A stretch of 64,000 nt of DNA from Thiosocius teredinicola (GTDB lineage: Bacteria; Pseudomonadota; Gammaproteobacteria; Chromatiales; Chromatiaceae): contig NZ_CP019936.1 in assembly GCF_002009425.1 (NCBI RefSeq), positions 1,225,001-1,289,000 of the forward strand. The letters are read 5' to 3'. The position numbers were made by a program, and so were the translations under genes. The notes beneath the pieces were generated by a model. That model searched no databases, was not told where the DNA came from, and saw nothing but the letters and a program-made list of their open reading frames with translations. The stretch's first letter is position 1, and each line of letters starts with the position of its first letter. This document shows positions 42,987 through 50,984 of this stretch, in pieces.

Positions 42987-43502
42987 TCAGCGGGAATCCG
43001 ATTCGTCGGGACACACGGGTTGATCGACGAAATCCAGGGTGCTCCCGGCAAAGCCCAGATGCACGTCGTCGACCAGCCAGCGGTCGGCCTGCTTGGCGTA
43101 TCGCACGGCCAACACCACCGGTTCGTTGGACGCCTCGTAGCCGTTCAGTGTCAGGCAACCGCTACGGTCGTCGCGCTGCTGATGATACGAATCGATCCTG
43201 TCGACATACTGCGTGAGCTTCAAGCGGTAGAGCGAGCTTTCGTCGCCAGGGTCCACTGTCAGCAGGTAGCGTTCGGTAAAGAAGTCGGCGCGGCGCTGCA
43301 CGATGCTGTCGTTGTCGACCGCCGCGGACAAGGCGACGTACAGGCGGAACAGGTCGCCTTCGGCCTGCGCCAGCGATTCGCCCGAGGGTTTGTCTGAAGG
43401 CGGGGCATGCGAGGCCATCCAGCCGCACCCGCCAAGCATCAGCAAACCTGCCAGCATCGCCAAGCAGCGCCAGGCGACAGTCTGTCGTGTTGTGCATTTC
43501 AT
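42987..43502 (-). CDS. Hypothetical lipoprotein
   Basis: A 171-residue protein with signal peptide and lipobox LMLGGC (Cys26). The mature part alternates helix (AEGDLFRLYVALSAAVDN) and beta stretches (NEPVVLAVRYAKQADRWLVD), resembling small stress-related lipoproteins, but I do not recognise a family. It is probably outer-membrane attached and lies downstream of the ankyrin gene on the same strand. Confidence 0.75.
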   Translation of the reverse strand: MKCTTRQTVAWRCLAMLAGLLMLGGCGWMASHAPPSDKPSGESLAQAEGDLFRLYVALSAAVDNDSIVQRRADFFTERYLLTVDPGDESSLYRLKLTQYVDRIDSYHQQRDDRSGCLTLNGYEASNEPVVLAVRYAKQADRWLVDDVHLGFAGSTLDFVDQPVCPDESDSR

Positions 43503-43674
43503 GTTGCTGAACCCGCCTGCGTCATGCTGATCCGCGCCGTTGGAAATTCGCGGGCCATGTGGCGGCCGCGACCAAATACGCTACCAGTCTGCTTGGGGTC
43601 GCCACAGTCGCAATAGTTCATCGCGCGTACGCGGTACGTGAAGCAGGGCAGGCGTATAACGTCCGTGCTTGCGT

Positions 43675-44313
43675 TCAACGTGCGCCCTGGCGCGTCAGCA
43701 GGCTGACGATTTCCGGCAGCTTGAGCTCCGTGGCCAGTTGCAGCGCGCTCTTGCCGTCGGCGGTCGCCGCATTAACGTCGGCTCCCTGGTTGACGAGATG
43801 GGATGCCAAGCGGTGGTTGTCCTGGCGGATGGCGGTCAGCAGCGGCGTGTCGCCGGACGCATCGCGGAACTCGGTATCGGCGCCACGCGCGATCAGGAAG
43901 CGAACCGTGTCGCGATCGGTGCTGCCGATCTGCGCGGCCTTGGCGAGCAGGGCGGAAGCATCCAGCTGTGCACCTTCCTTCAGCAGCAGTTCGGCAACCT
44001 GGGTGCGACCGGCGAGGATGGCGACGTCAAGCGCGGTGCTGCCGTCGGCGATCTGCTGGTCGATCAGCGCGCCGTGCTTGAGCAGGTTTCTGACCATCAC
44101 GAAGCGGCCTTTCTGCGCTGCTGCGTGCAGCGGATACACCCCGTTCGGCAACGCGGTGTTGATGTCGGTCCCCCAGTAGATGTGGCGCTCGAGCTGGTCG
44201 AGGTCGCCGCGCTCGACGGCGAGGAACAGGGAGATACTCGGTCTGTCGGGTTCGGTGCAGGCGCCGAGCAACGCCACAGCAAGACTGAAGACGATGACGA
44301 GAAGGTGTTTCAT
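43675..44313 (-). CDS. Ankyrin-repeat lipoprotein
   Basis: A 212-residue protein with lipobox LLGAC (Cys19) and about five ankyrin repeats (about 30-205), for example GVYPLHAAAQKGRFVMVRNL, DGSTALDVAILAGRTQVAEL and SGDTPLLTAIRQDNHRLASH. Such repeats bind protein partners, here probably in the periplasm. The gene starts 15 bases after the rhodanese-like gene stop and is probably cotranscribed with it. Confidence 0.9.
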   Translation of the reverse strand: MKHLLVIVFSLAVALLGACTEPDRPSISLFLAVERGDLDQLERHIYWGTDINTALPNGVYPLHAAAQKGRFVMVRNLLKHGALIDQQIADGSTALDVAILAGRTQVAELLLKEGAQLDASALLAKAAQIGSTDRDTVRFLIARGADTEFRDASGDTPLLTAIRQDNHRLASHLVNQGADVNAATADGKSALQLATELKLPEIVSLLTRQGAR

Positions 44314-44328
44314 AGCTACATGATACCG

Positions 44329-45024
44329 CTATGGCGGCACCACGGTGGTAAACCCCAGGGTCTCCCAGGCCTGCATGCCGCCGCGATACCACTTGAGCTT
44401 CGACGGCGGATAACCGAGACGCAGCAGGCGCTTGATGTTCGACGGCGATTGACCGCACCACGGGCCGTTGCAGAACAGCACCAGGGTCTTGGCGTCGCGG
44501 AAATCGAGAAACATCTCAGAGCGGTCGACGTCGAAGCGATTGACGAGAATGGCCAGCACGTCGGCCTCGCTGCTGTATCGCAGGCTGAGCTTTTGGTGAT
44601 GGATGTTGACCGAACCCGGAATGGTGCCATGCGCGAGCCAGTGCGGACCGCGCGAATCGATGACCAGCAGTGAATCGTCGCCGCGGCCGATGCGCTCGAG
44701 ATACGCCAGCATCTCGAGCTCGCCGATCGTCTCGACACCTTCGGGCATGCGCATAGGTTGAATGCAGAAAGGCGGGCAGCGCCTCGAGGTGCGCTGAAAG
44801 GCCTGCGCGATCGTGTTATCTCGGTCTTGCTGGCGCTGTATGCGCACCGGCTGGCCGTTGTGCAGCGTCGTGATGCCATCGAGCTGCGGCGTGATATTCA
44901 CCGCAAGGTCGGCCGCCGTGGCGCTGCCGGCGAATAGCGCGACACACAGGCTGCAGACCGATAGGAATGCGAGCAAGGCCCGTTTGCGTGAATCGGATGG
45001 TAGCAACGTGGTCGTGAAGTTCAT
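44329..45024 (-). CDS. Exported rhodanese-like protein with N-terminal Cys pair
   Basis: A 231-residue protein with a signal peptide (about 1-38), a segment holding a CPPFC pair (RRCPPFCIQPMRMPEGVE) and a rhodanese domain (about 110-228) with active loop FCNGPWCGQSP and Trp/Gly-rich end YRGGMQAWETLGF. Periplasmic sulfane-sulfur transfer or thiol chemistry is likely. It heads the two-gene unit with the ankyrin lipoprotein and is divergent from the 45079 gene. Confidence 0.85.
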   Translation of the reverse strand: MNFTTTLLPSDSRKRALLAFLSVCSLCVALFAGSATAADLAVNITPQLDGITTLHNGQPVRIQRQQDRDNTIAQAFQRTSRRCPPFCIQPMRMPEGVETIGELEMLAYLERIGRGDDSLLVIDSRGPHWLAHGTIPGSVNIHHQKLSLRYSSEADVLAILVNRFDVDRSEMFLDFRDAKTLVLFCNGPWCGQSPSNIKRLLRLGYPPSKLKWYRGGMQAWETLGFTTVVPP

Positions 45025-45078
45025 GCAAGGTCGATGATCGTGCGGCGTCCCGGTGCCATCCCGGGTTAAGATCCGTTC

Positions 45079-45483
45079 ATGATCAGTAAGATTCTTTTTA
45101 CGCTTGCGATAATCTTAGCCGTAGTCTTGTTCTGGCGCACACGCCAGGCACGTGCGTTGCCGCAGCGCCCGCCGCCGCGCGTTATCAACCCGGTGCAAAA
45201 CGAGCGCCGACTGCCGGTACGGGCACTGGCAACGGGCGTCGTCACCCTGATGATTCTCGCATCGGCTTTTCTGCTGTACGACCACTGGCGGGACAGTTCC
45301 GAGGTCATCTACATCCGGGTCGTCGACGCGTCCAGTGGGCGGGCGGCCGAATACCAGGCGCAACGCGGTGACATCGAAGACCGCGAATTCATCACCACCG
45401 ATGGGCGTCGCATCGTTCTGGCCGAGACCGAGCGACTTGAAACGTCGACGATCAGGTCTGCGGGTCTATCGGACCAAAATTGA
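45079..45483 (+). CDS. Hypothetical two-segment membrane protein
   Basis: A 134-residue protein with hydrophobic segments at about 4-18 (ILFTLAIILAVVLFW) and 49-68 (ALATGVVTLMILASAFLLYD). A Pro-rich basic linker lies between them, and the polar C-terminal domain (VIYIRVVDASSGRAAEYQA) is probably periplasmic. No family is recognised. Its end overlaps the convergent oxygenase-like gene by about 30 bases. Confidence 0.7.
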   Translation: MISKILFTLAIILAVVLFWRTRQARALPQRPPPRVINPVQNERRLPVRALATGVVTLMILASAFLLYDHWRDSSEVIYIRVVDASSGRAAEYQAQRGDIEDREFITTDGRRIVLAETERLETSTIRSAGLSDQN

Positions 45484-45985
45484 ACGCCACCGACAGGCGC
45501 ATCTGTGCCGCCCGGTTTTCTTCGACCTCGTGCGGCAGGTCGGGGGGGAACAGCACCAGCAGGCCGGGGCGTGGTGTGACGGTAATCAGCGCCTCGTCGT
45601 CGTGCAGCAGCAGATTGCCGCTGTCGGGCGGACATTGCACGTAGTAGACGGCGGACAACAGCTCATCGAGTTCCTCGTGGCTGTGCAGGCTGGTGCGATG
45701 TCCTGCATGCATCTCGTTGAACCAGAACCCGGCGCGTAAATCGGGCCTGCCGAGGATCCGCGCAGCATGCTCGCGCGCAAAGCCGATCACCGGTTCGAGC
45801 TCCACGATGCGTTCCGCCGGGATATAGGTGTTCTCGTAGCGCCCGCCGAAATGGTGCGTGCGCCGCAGGTCTTCGGCCTGCTTTTCACGTTCATAGGCGG
45901 CCTGCAGCGCCTGGTTGACCCGGTCTGCATGCGGCAATTCGGCGAAGAAGATGTCGCTCAGGGTCTGCGCTTCGACACTATTCAC
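45452..45985 (-). CDS. Putative 2OG-Fe(II) oxygenase-like protein
   Basis: A 177-residue cupin-type protein. Likely iron ligands are the His/Asp cluster SLHSHEELDELLSAVYYV and the later His in FPPDLPHEVEENRAAQMRLS, with Arg in the latter segment placed to bind 2-oxoglutarate. The start is GTG 45985 behind GGAGAG, overlapping the stop of the small upstream gene by eight bases. The target substrate is unknown; protein or small-molecule hydroxylation are both possible. Confidence 0.75.
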   Translation of the reverse strand: MNSVEAQTLSDIFFAELPHADRVNQALQAAYEREKQAEDLRRTHHFGGRYENTYIPAERIVELEPVIGFAREHAARILGRPDLRAGFWFNEMHAGHRTSLHSHEELDELLSAVYYVQCPPDSGNLLLHDDEALITVTPRPGLLVLFPPDLPHEVEENRAAQMRLSVAFNFGPIDPQT

Positions 45986-46127
45986 GTCGCTCTCCGACAG
46001 GGCGCTCGCAGCGCACCAGGCCGCCGCCGACGGATTCACAGTCTTCGCCCAAGGGCGGCGGCGTGCGGCAGGCTGCGCCGATGCCGAGCAGAATGAAGAA
46101 ACCAAGCGTCAAATAAACGATACGCAT
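45978..46127 (-). CDS. Small exported protein (49 aa) overlapping the oxygenase gene
   Basis: A short gene from ATG 46127: hydrophobic start MRIVYLTLGFFILLGIGAAC, then RTPPPLGEDCESVGGGLVRC and a basic tail. It has a hydrophobic N-terminus and three cysteines. Cys20 follows GAA, which is close to but not a canonical lipobox. Its TAG lies within the first codons of the oxygenase-like gene (GTGAATAG), an overlap typical of coupled translation. Confidence 0.6.
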   Translation of the reverse strand: MRIVYLTLGFFILLGIGAACRTPPPLGEDCESVGGGLVRCERPVGERRE

Positions 46128-46197
46128 GTGCTGATTTTCCGGCGGTAAGCCGACCGACGCAATCCGGCGCCCGTCGCTGCTGAATTTTCATAGGCCC

Positions 46198-46235
46198 AAA
46201 AAAAGAAACCCGGCGCCCACTTGCGTGGGGCCGGG
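46198..46235 (-). terminator. Intrinsic terminator for the 46284 gene
   Basis: The stem cccggcgcccac / gtggggccggg (46209-46235, one bulged base, loop ttgc) is preceded by an A-rich run (46198-46208). On the minus strand that run is the T-tract. It lies 50 bases after the stop at 46284. Confidence 0.85.
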
Positions 46236-46283
46236 TAAATGGCGAGATTTGATCTCGCCTGTGCCGAGAAGGTTACAGTCGAA

Positions 46284-46616
46284 TCAGGCGGTCGGCCGTG
46301 ATATCGCTGCCTCTACGAGATTGCCGTTCACGCGGCCAAGGGCTTTGAGCCCGGCGCTGGGATCGGCAGCAAACTGTGCCTCAATTTTCGCCACATGCTT
46401 TTGAGCGTCGGCAAAGGAACCGATGTTGGCGTCATGAGGCGATGTGACTTCCTGAGCGAGTCGTTCTTGAGCGCGGTCAACCTTGGCTGAATGTTCGCTT
46501 GGCTGGTGGCTTGAAGTCGGCGCGGTGGAGGTCGATCCGTCGCTTTTGGCGTCAAAATTCCGTTGCTTTATGGCTTGATGTGTCGAGAAATTGTCGGAAG
46601 TGATGCGATTCGTCAT
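46284..46616 (-). CDS. Hypothetical soluble protein (110 aa)
   Basis: A hydrophilic, Ser/Ala/Gln-rich protein with no signal peptide. The N-terminal half looks disordered (DGSTSTAPTSSHQPSEHSAK) and the C-terminal half helical (DAQKHVAKIEAQFAADPSAG). It has a dedicated terminator, supporting expression. No family is recognised; similar layouts occur in small secreted or flagellum-associated proteins, but this is only an impression. Confidence 0.65.
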   Translation of the reverse strand: MTNRITSDNFSTHQAIKQRNFDAKSDGSTSTAPTSSHQPSEHSAKVDRAQERLAQEVTSPHDANIGSFADAQKHVAKIEAQFAADPSAGLKALGRVNGNLVEAAISRPTA

Positions 46617-46906
46617 TTTTTCGTCCTGAATTCGTCAATCTTTTGGCGAAATCGCCACCTTTCTCCCTATGACGGAATTAGATGCACGACGGGTGCCAAA
46701 GGCAGTCTCGGCGTCGGCGTTCGGAACTAATCGGGTGTGCCATGAATCTTTCAATCCGAAGAGAATATGCGTTTTGCCGCAGCAGGCGTGGCGAAGCGGT
46801 TCACAATCGGCAGGTGTCGGCACATGGAAATTGCAAATACTCAGGATGGAAAGCGATCGATCCGGCAGACAATACCAAGAGATCGTGTACCGGGGGGCGA
46901 TGAGCA

Positions 46907-47740
46907 ATGATTGGTAACAAGGTGAAACAATCGCTGCTTCTGGGCTGCGTACTGCTGGCGATCTTTCCGCTCAGCAGCGGCGCCGATGCCGGGGCGTCGG
47001 CGCTCGACTACACCGTGACCTACCGTGGCGTCTTCTCGCTGGGTCGTGATCTGCAGATCGCCGATGTGAACATCACCGAGCAGGCTCCGGTAGAGGGCGT
47101 GCAGACGGCACGTCTCGACGTGACGTCGGCCGGATATCCGGACGTGGAGTCGCTGTATCCGATCCGCTATCGCTTCCGTAGCTGGACGAACACGGCTGAT
47201 GGAGACTTGGTCGGTTTCGAAACCTATCAGAAGACCAGCAAGCTGCGTCACCGGCTGTATGTGCGCGACGGTGGCGCGCGTGACGTCAAACGGCTCGACC
47301 CGGCAAGCGCGCCCGGGCGCGAGGCATTGGCCCAGTTGGATACGGGCAACTGGCCGCTACCTCCGGGAGCCGGTGAGGTTTTGTTCGACCGCCTCAGTCT
47401 GCTCGCTGCCGTGCGCGACCTGGATCTTGAAGTCGGTCGGCAGTACGAGTTGCCCGTGACCAACGGCAAGGAACGGCTGCGATACCAGGTTACGGTGGAG
47501 CGGTCGCAGAACATCGCGGTCGCCGGCCAGCCGGTCGCCGCCTGGAAAGTGCGGTTCGACGGTTTGGAGCAAAACGATCGCGGCAACTGGGAAGCGGCGC
47601 ACAGGCCGATCTTTATCTGGTTCAGTCAGACCCCGGAACGTTATCCCTTGCGCGCCGACAACCGCCATCCGATCGGCCTGTTCCGCATTGAATTGACCCG
47701 CTTGCCGCAGCTGCAGGCCGTGGCGCGTCGCGGGTCCTGA
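46907..47740 (+). CDS. DUF3108-family exported protein
   Basis: A 277-residue protein with signal peptide (VKQSLLLGCVLLAIFPLSSG) and a beta-rich domain typical of DUF3108 (LDYTVTYRGVFSLGR; YPIRYRFRSWTNTADGDLVG; FDRLSLLAAVRDLDLEVGRQ; WEAAHRPIFIWFSQTPERYP). Function unknown; probably periplasmic or outer-membrane associated. The start is ATG 46907; the upstream 290 bases contain no convincing gene. Confidence 0.85.
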   Translation: MIGNKVKQSLLLGCVLLAIFPLSSGADAGASALDYTVTYRGVFSLGRDLQIADVNITEQAPVEGVQTARLDVTSAGYPDVESLYPIRYRFRSWTNTADGDLVGFETYQKTSKLRHRLYVRDGGARDVKRLDPASAPGREALAQLDTGNWPLPPGAGEVLFDRLSLLAAVRDLDLEVGRQYELPVTNGKERLRYQVTVERSQNIAVAGQPVAAWKVRFDGLEQNDRGNWEAAHRPIFIWFSQTPERYPLRADNRHPIGLFRIELTRLPQLQAVARRGS

Positions 47741-47754
47741 CAACTGATGACGAA

Positions 47755-48345
47755 TTAATCGTCGACCAGCTTCAGATGGCTGATGTCCGGGATCTCTCTG
47801 GGCGGCTTTTCGACCACGCAGTCTTCGAGCGTGCCCGAATTCGGCGGTAGCGCCTCGAGCCCGCTGGTGTCGATGTCGGCAGGTGCGGGAGGTGGATGAT
47901 CGTCGATGGTCACGCCGGGCTCGGCCAATGACATGGCGCTGGCTGCCTCGGGCGAGGTCTCGACGAAGGTGATTTCATCGTCAGCCGCGGGAGGCGGTGC
48001 GGTGACGACGATCTCTTCGTCAGGCTCGGGCGGCGGCGCGGCGATGATGATTTCCTCGTCGGCCTGCGGCTCGGGTGTTGGCGGAGCGACGACCGGTTTG
48101 GGCTCGGGCGCCGGTGATCCGGTGGGGACGATCTGCACCAGGGCGCCGACCTCGCGGAATGCCGCACGGTAGCGGCTCGCCTTGTCGGCATCGACGGCCT
48201 GTTTGACCCGCATGGGCTTGCCCGAGAACATCCGCTCGAGCGTTTTGCCTTCCACCTTGAACAGCTTGCCTACGCCCTGTTTCACGGCTGCCGGATCGGC
48301 GTCCGGTAGCATCTCTCCCATGAAATAGATATCGAAACCCTGCAT
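47755..48345 (-). CDS. Hypothetical protein with Pro/Glu-rich linker
   Basis: A 196-residue acidic protein. The N-terminal domain (about 1-75: GFDIYFMGEMLPDADPAAVK, then LFKVEGKTLERMFSGKPMRV) looks compact and resembles a small domain seen in other gammaproteobacteria. It is followed by a long low-complexity region with repeats of the type PPPEPDEEIVV and a C-terminal CVVEKPPREIPDISHLKLVDD-like segment. There is no signal peptide. Function unknown. Confidence 0.75.
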   Translation of the reverse strand: MQGFDIYFMGEMLPDADPAAVKQGVGKLFKVEGKTLERMFSGKPMRVKQAVDADKASRYRAAFREVGALVQIVPTGSPAPEPKPVVAPPTPEPQADEEIIIAAPPPEPDEEIVVTAPPPAADDEITFVETSPEAASAMSLAEPGVTIDDHPPPAPADIDTSGLEALPPNSGTLEDCVVEKPPREIPDISHLKLVDD

Positions 48346-48446
48346 CTTTGCCTCGTTATTGTTGGCGCCCGGTTTGTCGGGGTCTGCCTTGTACCGACTC
48401 CATTTATGACGGCAGATATCGTGTGAACCTTATATGAGATAGCGCT

Positions 48447-48785
48447 TCAGATGTGGGACTCCGCCCATTTGTTGAACTGCGACACAATGAGTTCGCCAGC
48501 GTCGTTGTGTTCGCCGAAGCTGCTCATGATCGAGTACACCTCGATCAATGCGTTTCGCAGTGCCAGCGCATCTGCACGTGCCTCCGGCGTAAAGCCACCA
48601 TCGATGGCCAGATCGATCGCGGCGATCGACTGAGTATCGTTCCACCAGTCACCGCTGTTCATCATGCGACATGCTGCCGCCGGGTCGCGTTCGAACGACT
48701 GTCGCGCGATGGCCGCCTGGTTTGCCTCGTAGACGTGGCCATAGCGCCTGAGCAGTTCCTCGAGTTGTCGCAAGGCGTCGTGCAT
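48447..48785 (-). CDS. Hypothetical soluble protein (112 aa)
   Basis: A helical acidic protein (DALRQLEELLRRYGHVYEAN; IDLAIDGGFTPEARADALAL; SFGEHNDAGELIVSQFNKWA). No signal peptide or membrane segment. It lies ten bases after the esterase gene stop on the same strand, so it is probably cotranscribed with it. I recognise no family. Confidence 0.7.
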   Translation of the reverse strand: MHDALRQLEELLRRYGHVYEANQAAIARQSFERDPAAACRMMNSGDWWNDTQSIAAIDLAIDGGFTPEARADALALRNALIEVYSIMSSFGEHNDAGELIVSQFNKWAESHI

Positions 48786-48795
48786 GCAAGCAAGC

Positions 48796-49683
48796 TTAGT
48801 CCACGCCGGGGTTGTCCTTTGTCGGTGCGCTGTTCTTGGCCTTGGTCCGCGGTTGCTCGGTGAGCAGGTTGGCGATCAATTCGCCGTCGGCCGGACCGAG
48901 CAAGTGGCCCTGCGCCATGCTGTAGGTCTGCGAGCGGCCGGCGAGCGCCGGTACCTGATTCATATCCTGGCTCATCGGGGGCACCCATTGGTCGCCGGGC
49001 ATATACACGGTGCCGATGCGCATGATGCTGGTGTAGCCGATGTCGGGGTGTGGTTGTTGGTTCAGCCAGAACAGCATATTGCCGGGCGCCGGCGGTGCCA
49101 GATCGAGCAGCACGCCGCGGCTGTGGTGCAGCGTCGCGTAAAGTGCGTCACCGGTCTTGCGTCTTACCAACCAGCTTTTGACGAAGCCGAACATGCCGCT
49201 GTTGTCGGTGGCATCCAGCGCCTGGATCGCACGCCCGGTGCCGAGGTGGGGGGAGGCGATCGTGATCAGACGCTTCACCTTCATCTTGCCGTGGCGCACC
49301 AGCATCATGCGGGCGACGACACCGCCGGCGGAGTGCGCTGCGAGCTGAATGTCCTGGTCGGGATAGGTAGCGTGGATGCGATGCAGGTAAGCCGCGAGCC
49401 AGTCCGCCTGAATCACGACCGGGGCCTGCGACGGCAGGTTCAGCGTGATCACGGGCTTGCTTGCCTGTTCGGCGGCAGTCGGTCGGTACAGAATGCCTTG
49501 CGGGCTGAAACTGTATTCGCCGGCGTGTTGATAACCGCGCCGCTGCAGTCTGTCGAGTACGCCGGACTCGGCCCAACTGGTGCCGCTGCCGAGGTAACCA
49601 TGAACCAGCACGAGCACGTCGGCGAACGCGGGTGGGGTGCTGAGGCAAAGGACCAAAACAACCAGAATCAAACGGGATTTCAT
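48796..49683 (-). CDS. Exported alpha/beta-hydrolase (esterase/lipase-like)
   Basis: A 295-residue protein with signal peptide (about 1-21, ending PAFA). The hydrolase fold starts with the oxyanion strand VLVLVHGYLGSGTSW. The nucleophile elbow is LAAHSAGGVVARMM (catalytic Ser in HSAGG), and a late His in MAQGHLLGPADGEL may complete the triad. Lipase or esterase action on envelope or external lipids is likely; the substrate is unknown. Confidence 0.88.
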   Translation of the reverse strand: MKSRLILVVLVLCLSTPPAFADVLVLVHGYLGSGTSWAESGVLDRLQRRGYQHAGEYSFSPQGILYRPTAAEQASKPVITLNLPSQAPVVIQADWLAAYLHRIHATYPDQDIQLAAHSAGGVVARMMLVRHGKMKVKRLITIASPHLGTGRAIQALDATDNSGMFGFVKSWLVRRKTGDALYATLHHSRGVLLDLAPPAPGNMLFWLNQQPHPDIGYTSIMRIGTVYMPGDQWVPPMSQDMNQVPALAGRSQTYSMAQGHLLGPADGELIANLLTEQPRTKAKNSAPTKDNPGVD

Positions 49684-49897
49684 GGAGATTTCCTGCGGTA
49701 GACCGCGTGTTCGATAAGCAGGAGTAATTAAACAGCCCTTTTATCGTCGGTTTTTCGGCCTTCGAATTCAAAAGTTTTTATAAAGGCATACTGTTTTACT
49801 GCGGTTTTCTATACTGCCGAATGAGAGACCGATGTGCCGGGTTTAAAGCGGCAGGCTGGCCCGGGGGTCGATAAGACTTACAAAGGAGGGATCTCAG

Positions 49898-50410
49898 ATG
49901 CGGAGACGGTTGTACTTTGTTCTACCGAACGTGGCTTCGGCAGAAACGATTGAGAAAGAACTGTTGCTGGCGAAGATCGACGACCCGCACATTCATTTCC
50001 TGGCGAAGGATGGGATAAACCTCGGCCGCTTGCACGTCGCAAATCTGTTGCAGCGTTCCGATCTGTTGCACGGCATAGGTCTGGGTATGGTCGCCGGTGG
50101 CGTCACCGGGGCCCTGGCCGGCGTGGCGTTGTCGTTCAACCCGTCGTTGGGCGATTCGATCGGTATGGGCGGTATCCTGATATTGGCTGTGGTGTGCGCC
50201 ATGATCGGCTCCTGGGTATCGGGAATGATCGCGGTCAGCATCCCCAACTCACGCCTGAAGCGTTTCCAGCCGGCCATCGACCGGGGTGAAATCCTGTTGA
50301 TGGTCGACGTGCCGGTACGTCGCGTGCGCGAGGTTCGCGAACTGATCATGAGCCATCATCCGGAAGCCAAGGCAAAGGGCCAGGAGGAGCAGATTCCGGC
50401 ATTCCCCTAG
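49898..50410 (+). CDS. DUF1269-like membrane protein
   Basis: A 170-residue protein: soluble N-terminal part (RRRLYFVLPNVASAETIEKE), two central membrane segments rich in Gly/Ala (GIGLGMVAGGVTGALAGVAL; GGILILAVVCAMIGSWVSGM) and a C-terminal soluble domain with RGEILLMVDVPVRRVREVRE. This layout fits the DUF1269/low-complexity membrane family of unknown role. An almost perfect Shine-Dalgarno, AAAGGAGGG (about 49882-49890), indicates high translation. Confidence 0.8.
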   Translation: MRRRLYFVLPNVASAETIEKELLLAKIDDPHIHFLAKDGINLGRLHVANLLQRSDLLHGIGLGMVAGGVTGALAGVALSFNPSLGDSIGMGGILILAVVCAMIGSWVSGMIAVSIPNSRLKRFQPAIDRGEILLMVDVPVRRVREVRELIMSHHPEAKAKGQEEQIPAFP

Positions 50411-50442
50411 TAATGACATCCGTCAGATCAACGAGGATAAGA

Positions 50443-50467
50443 CAGCGGCTTCGGCCGCTGTTTTTTT
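50443..50467 (+). terminator. Intrinsic terminator
   Basis: Stem cagcggc-ttcg-gccgctg (50443-50460) with a stable UUCG loop runs into seven T residues (50461-50467). It lies 33 bases after the DUF1269-like gene. Confidence 0.93.
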
Positions 50468-50539
50468 CGACCTGGAATCCTCAGCCGGCAAACAGAAGAC
50501 CGGCACCTTGCTCGAAGCGGTCGACTGAGGATCCTAGGT

Positions 50540-50956
50540 TCAATGCAACGGCGGTTGCGCCTCGGACTCGCTGCGCGGTTCGACCAACGGCAACGATGCG
50601 TGGTGCGCCAGCATCCGCCATTCGCCGTCGACCAGGCCGTAGATGTTGGTCGCCAGCACCACGGCACGGCGTGCACCCGAACCCGTGCTCACGCGCTCTT
50701 CCACGGTGTGTACAGCCAGGTTGTCGTTGGCGTTCGATTGCACCAGACGATACTCGACCTGGGGCGGTTCACTGCCGGTGAAGATGTTGGCCCAGCTGTC
50801 GATCACCGCGGCATAACCTTGTAGCAGTTCGCCGCCGGGGTGGATGCAGCTGACGGTCAGGGAATCCATCCACACGTTCTGCATCGCATCGACATCGAGC
50901 GCACGAAAGGCGTCATAGAAGGCGTTCTCAACCGCTGCGGGTTCTTTAAAGCTCAT
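50540..50956 (-). CDS. SnoaL/NTF2-like protein
   Basis: A 138-residue cytoplasmic protein with the cone-shaped NTF2 fold pattern. AVENAFYDAFRALDVDAMQN is the first helix, MDSLTVSCIHPGGELLQGYA leads into AVIDSWANIF, and the following strands include VVLATNIYGLVDGEWRMLAH. The family includes small-molecule isomerases and stress proteins, so no reaction is assigned. Confidence 0.85.
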   Translation of the reverse strand: MSFKEPAAVENAFYDAFRALDVDAMQNVWMDSLTVSCIHPGGELLQGYAAVIDSWANIFTGSEPPQVEYRLVQSNANDNLAVHTVEERVSTGSGARRAVVLATNIYGLVDGEWRMLAHHASLPLVEPRSESEAQPPLH

Positions 50957-50984
50957 TGGGTCGTTGCTTGTCCGTCGTCAGGTT

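Noticed and set aside
46669-46917. Possible gene upstream of the DUF3108 gene
   Set aside because: No ribosome site, atypical composition and overlap with the next start. I also looked for a c-di-GMP or other riboswitch fold here and found none convincing.
49804-49815. TATACT as a -10 box for the 49898 gene
   Set aside because: No acceptable -35 hexamer at 16-18 bases upstream, so I did not list a promoter.
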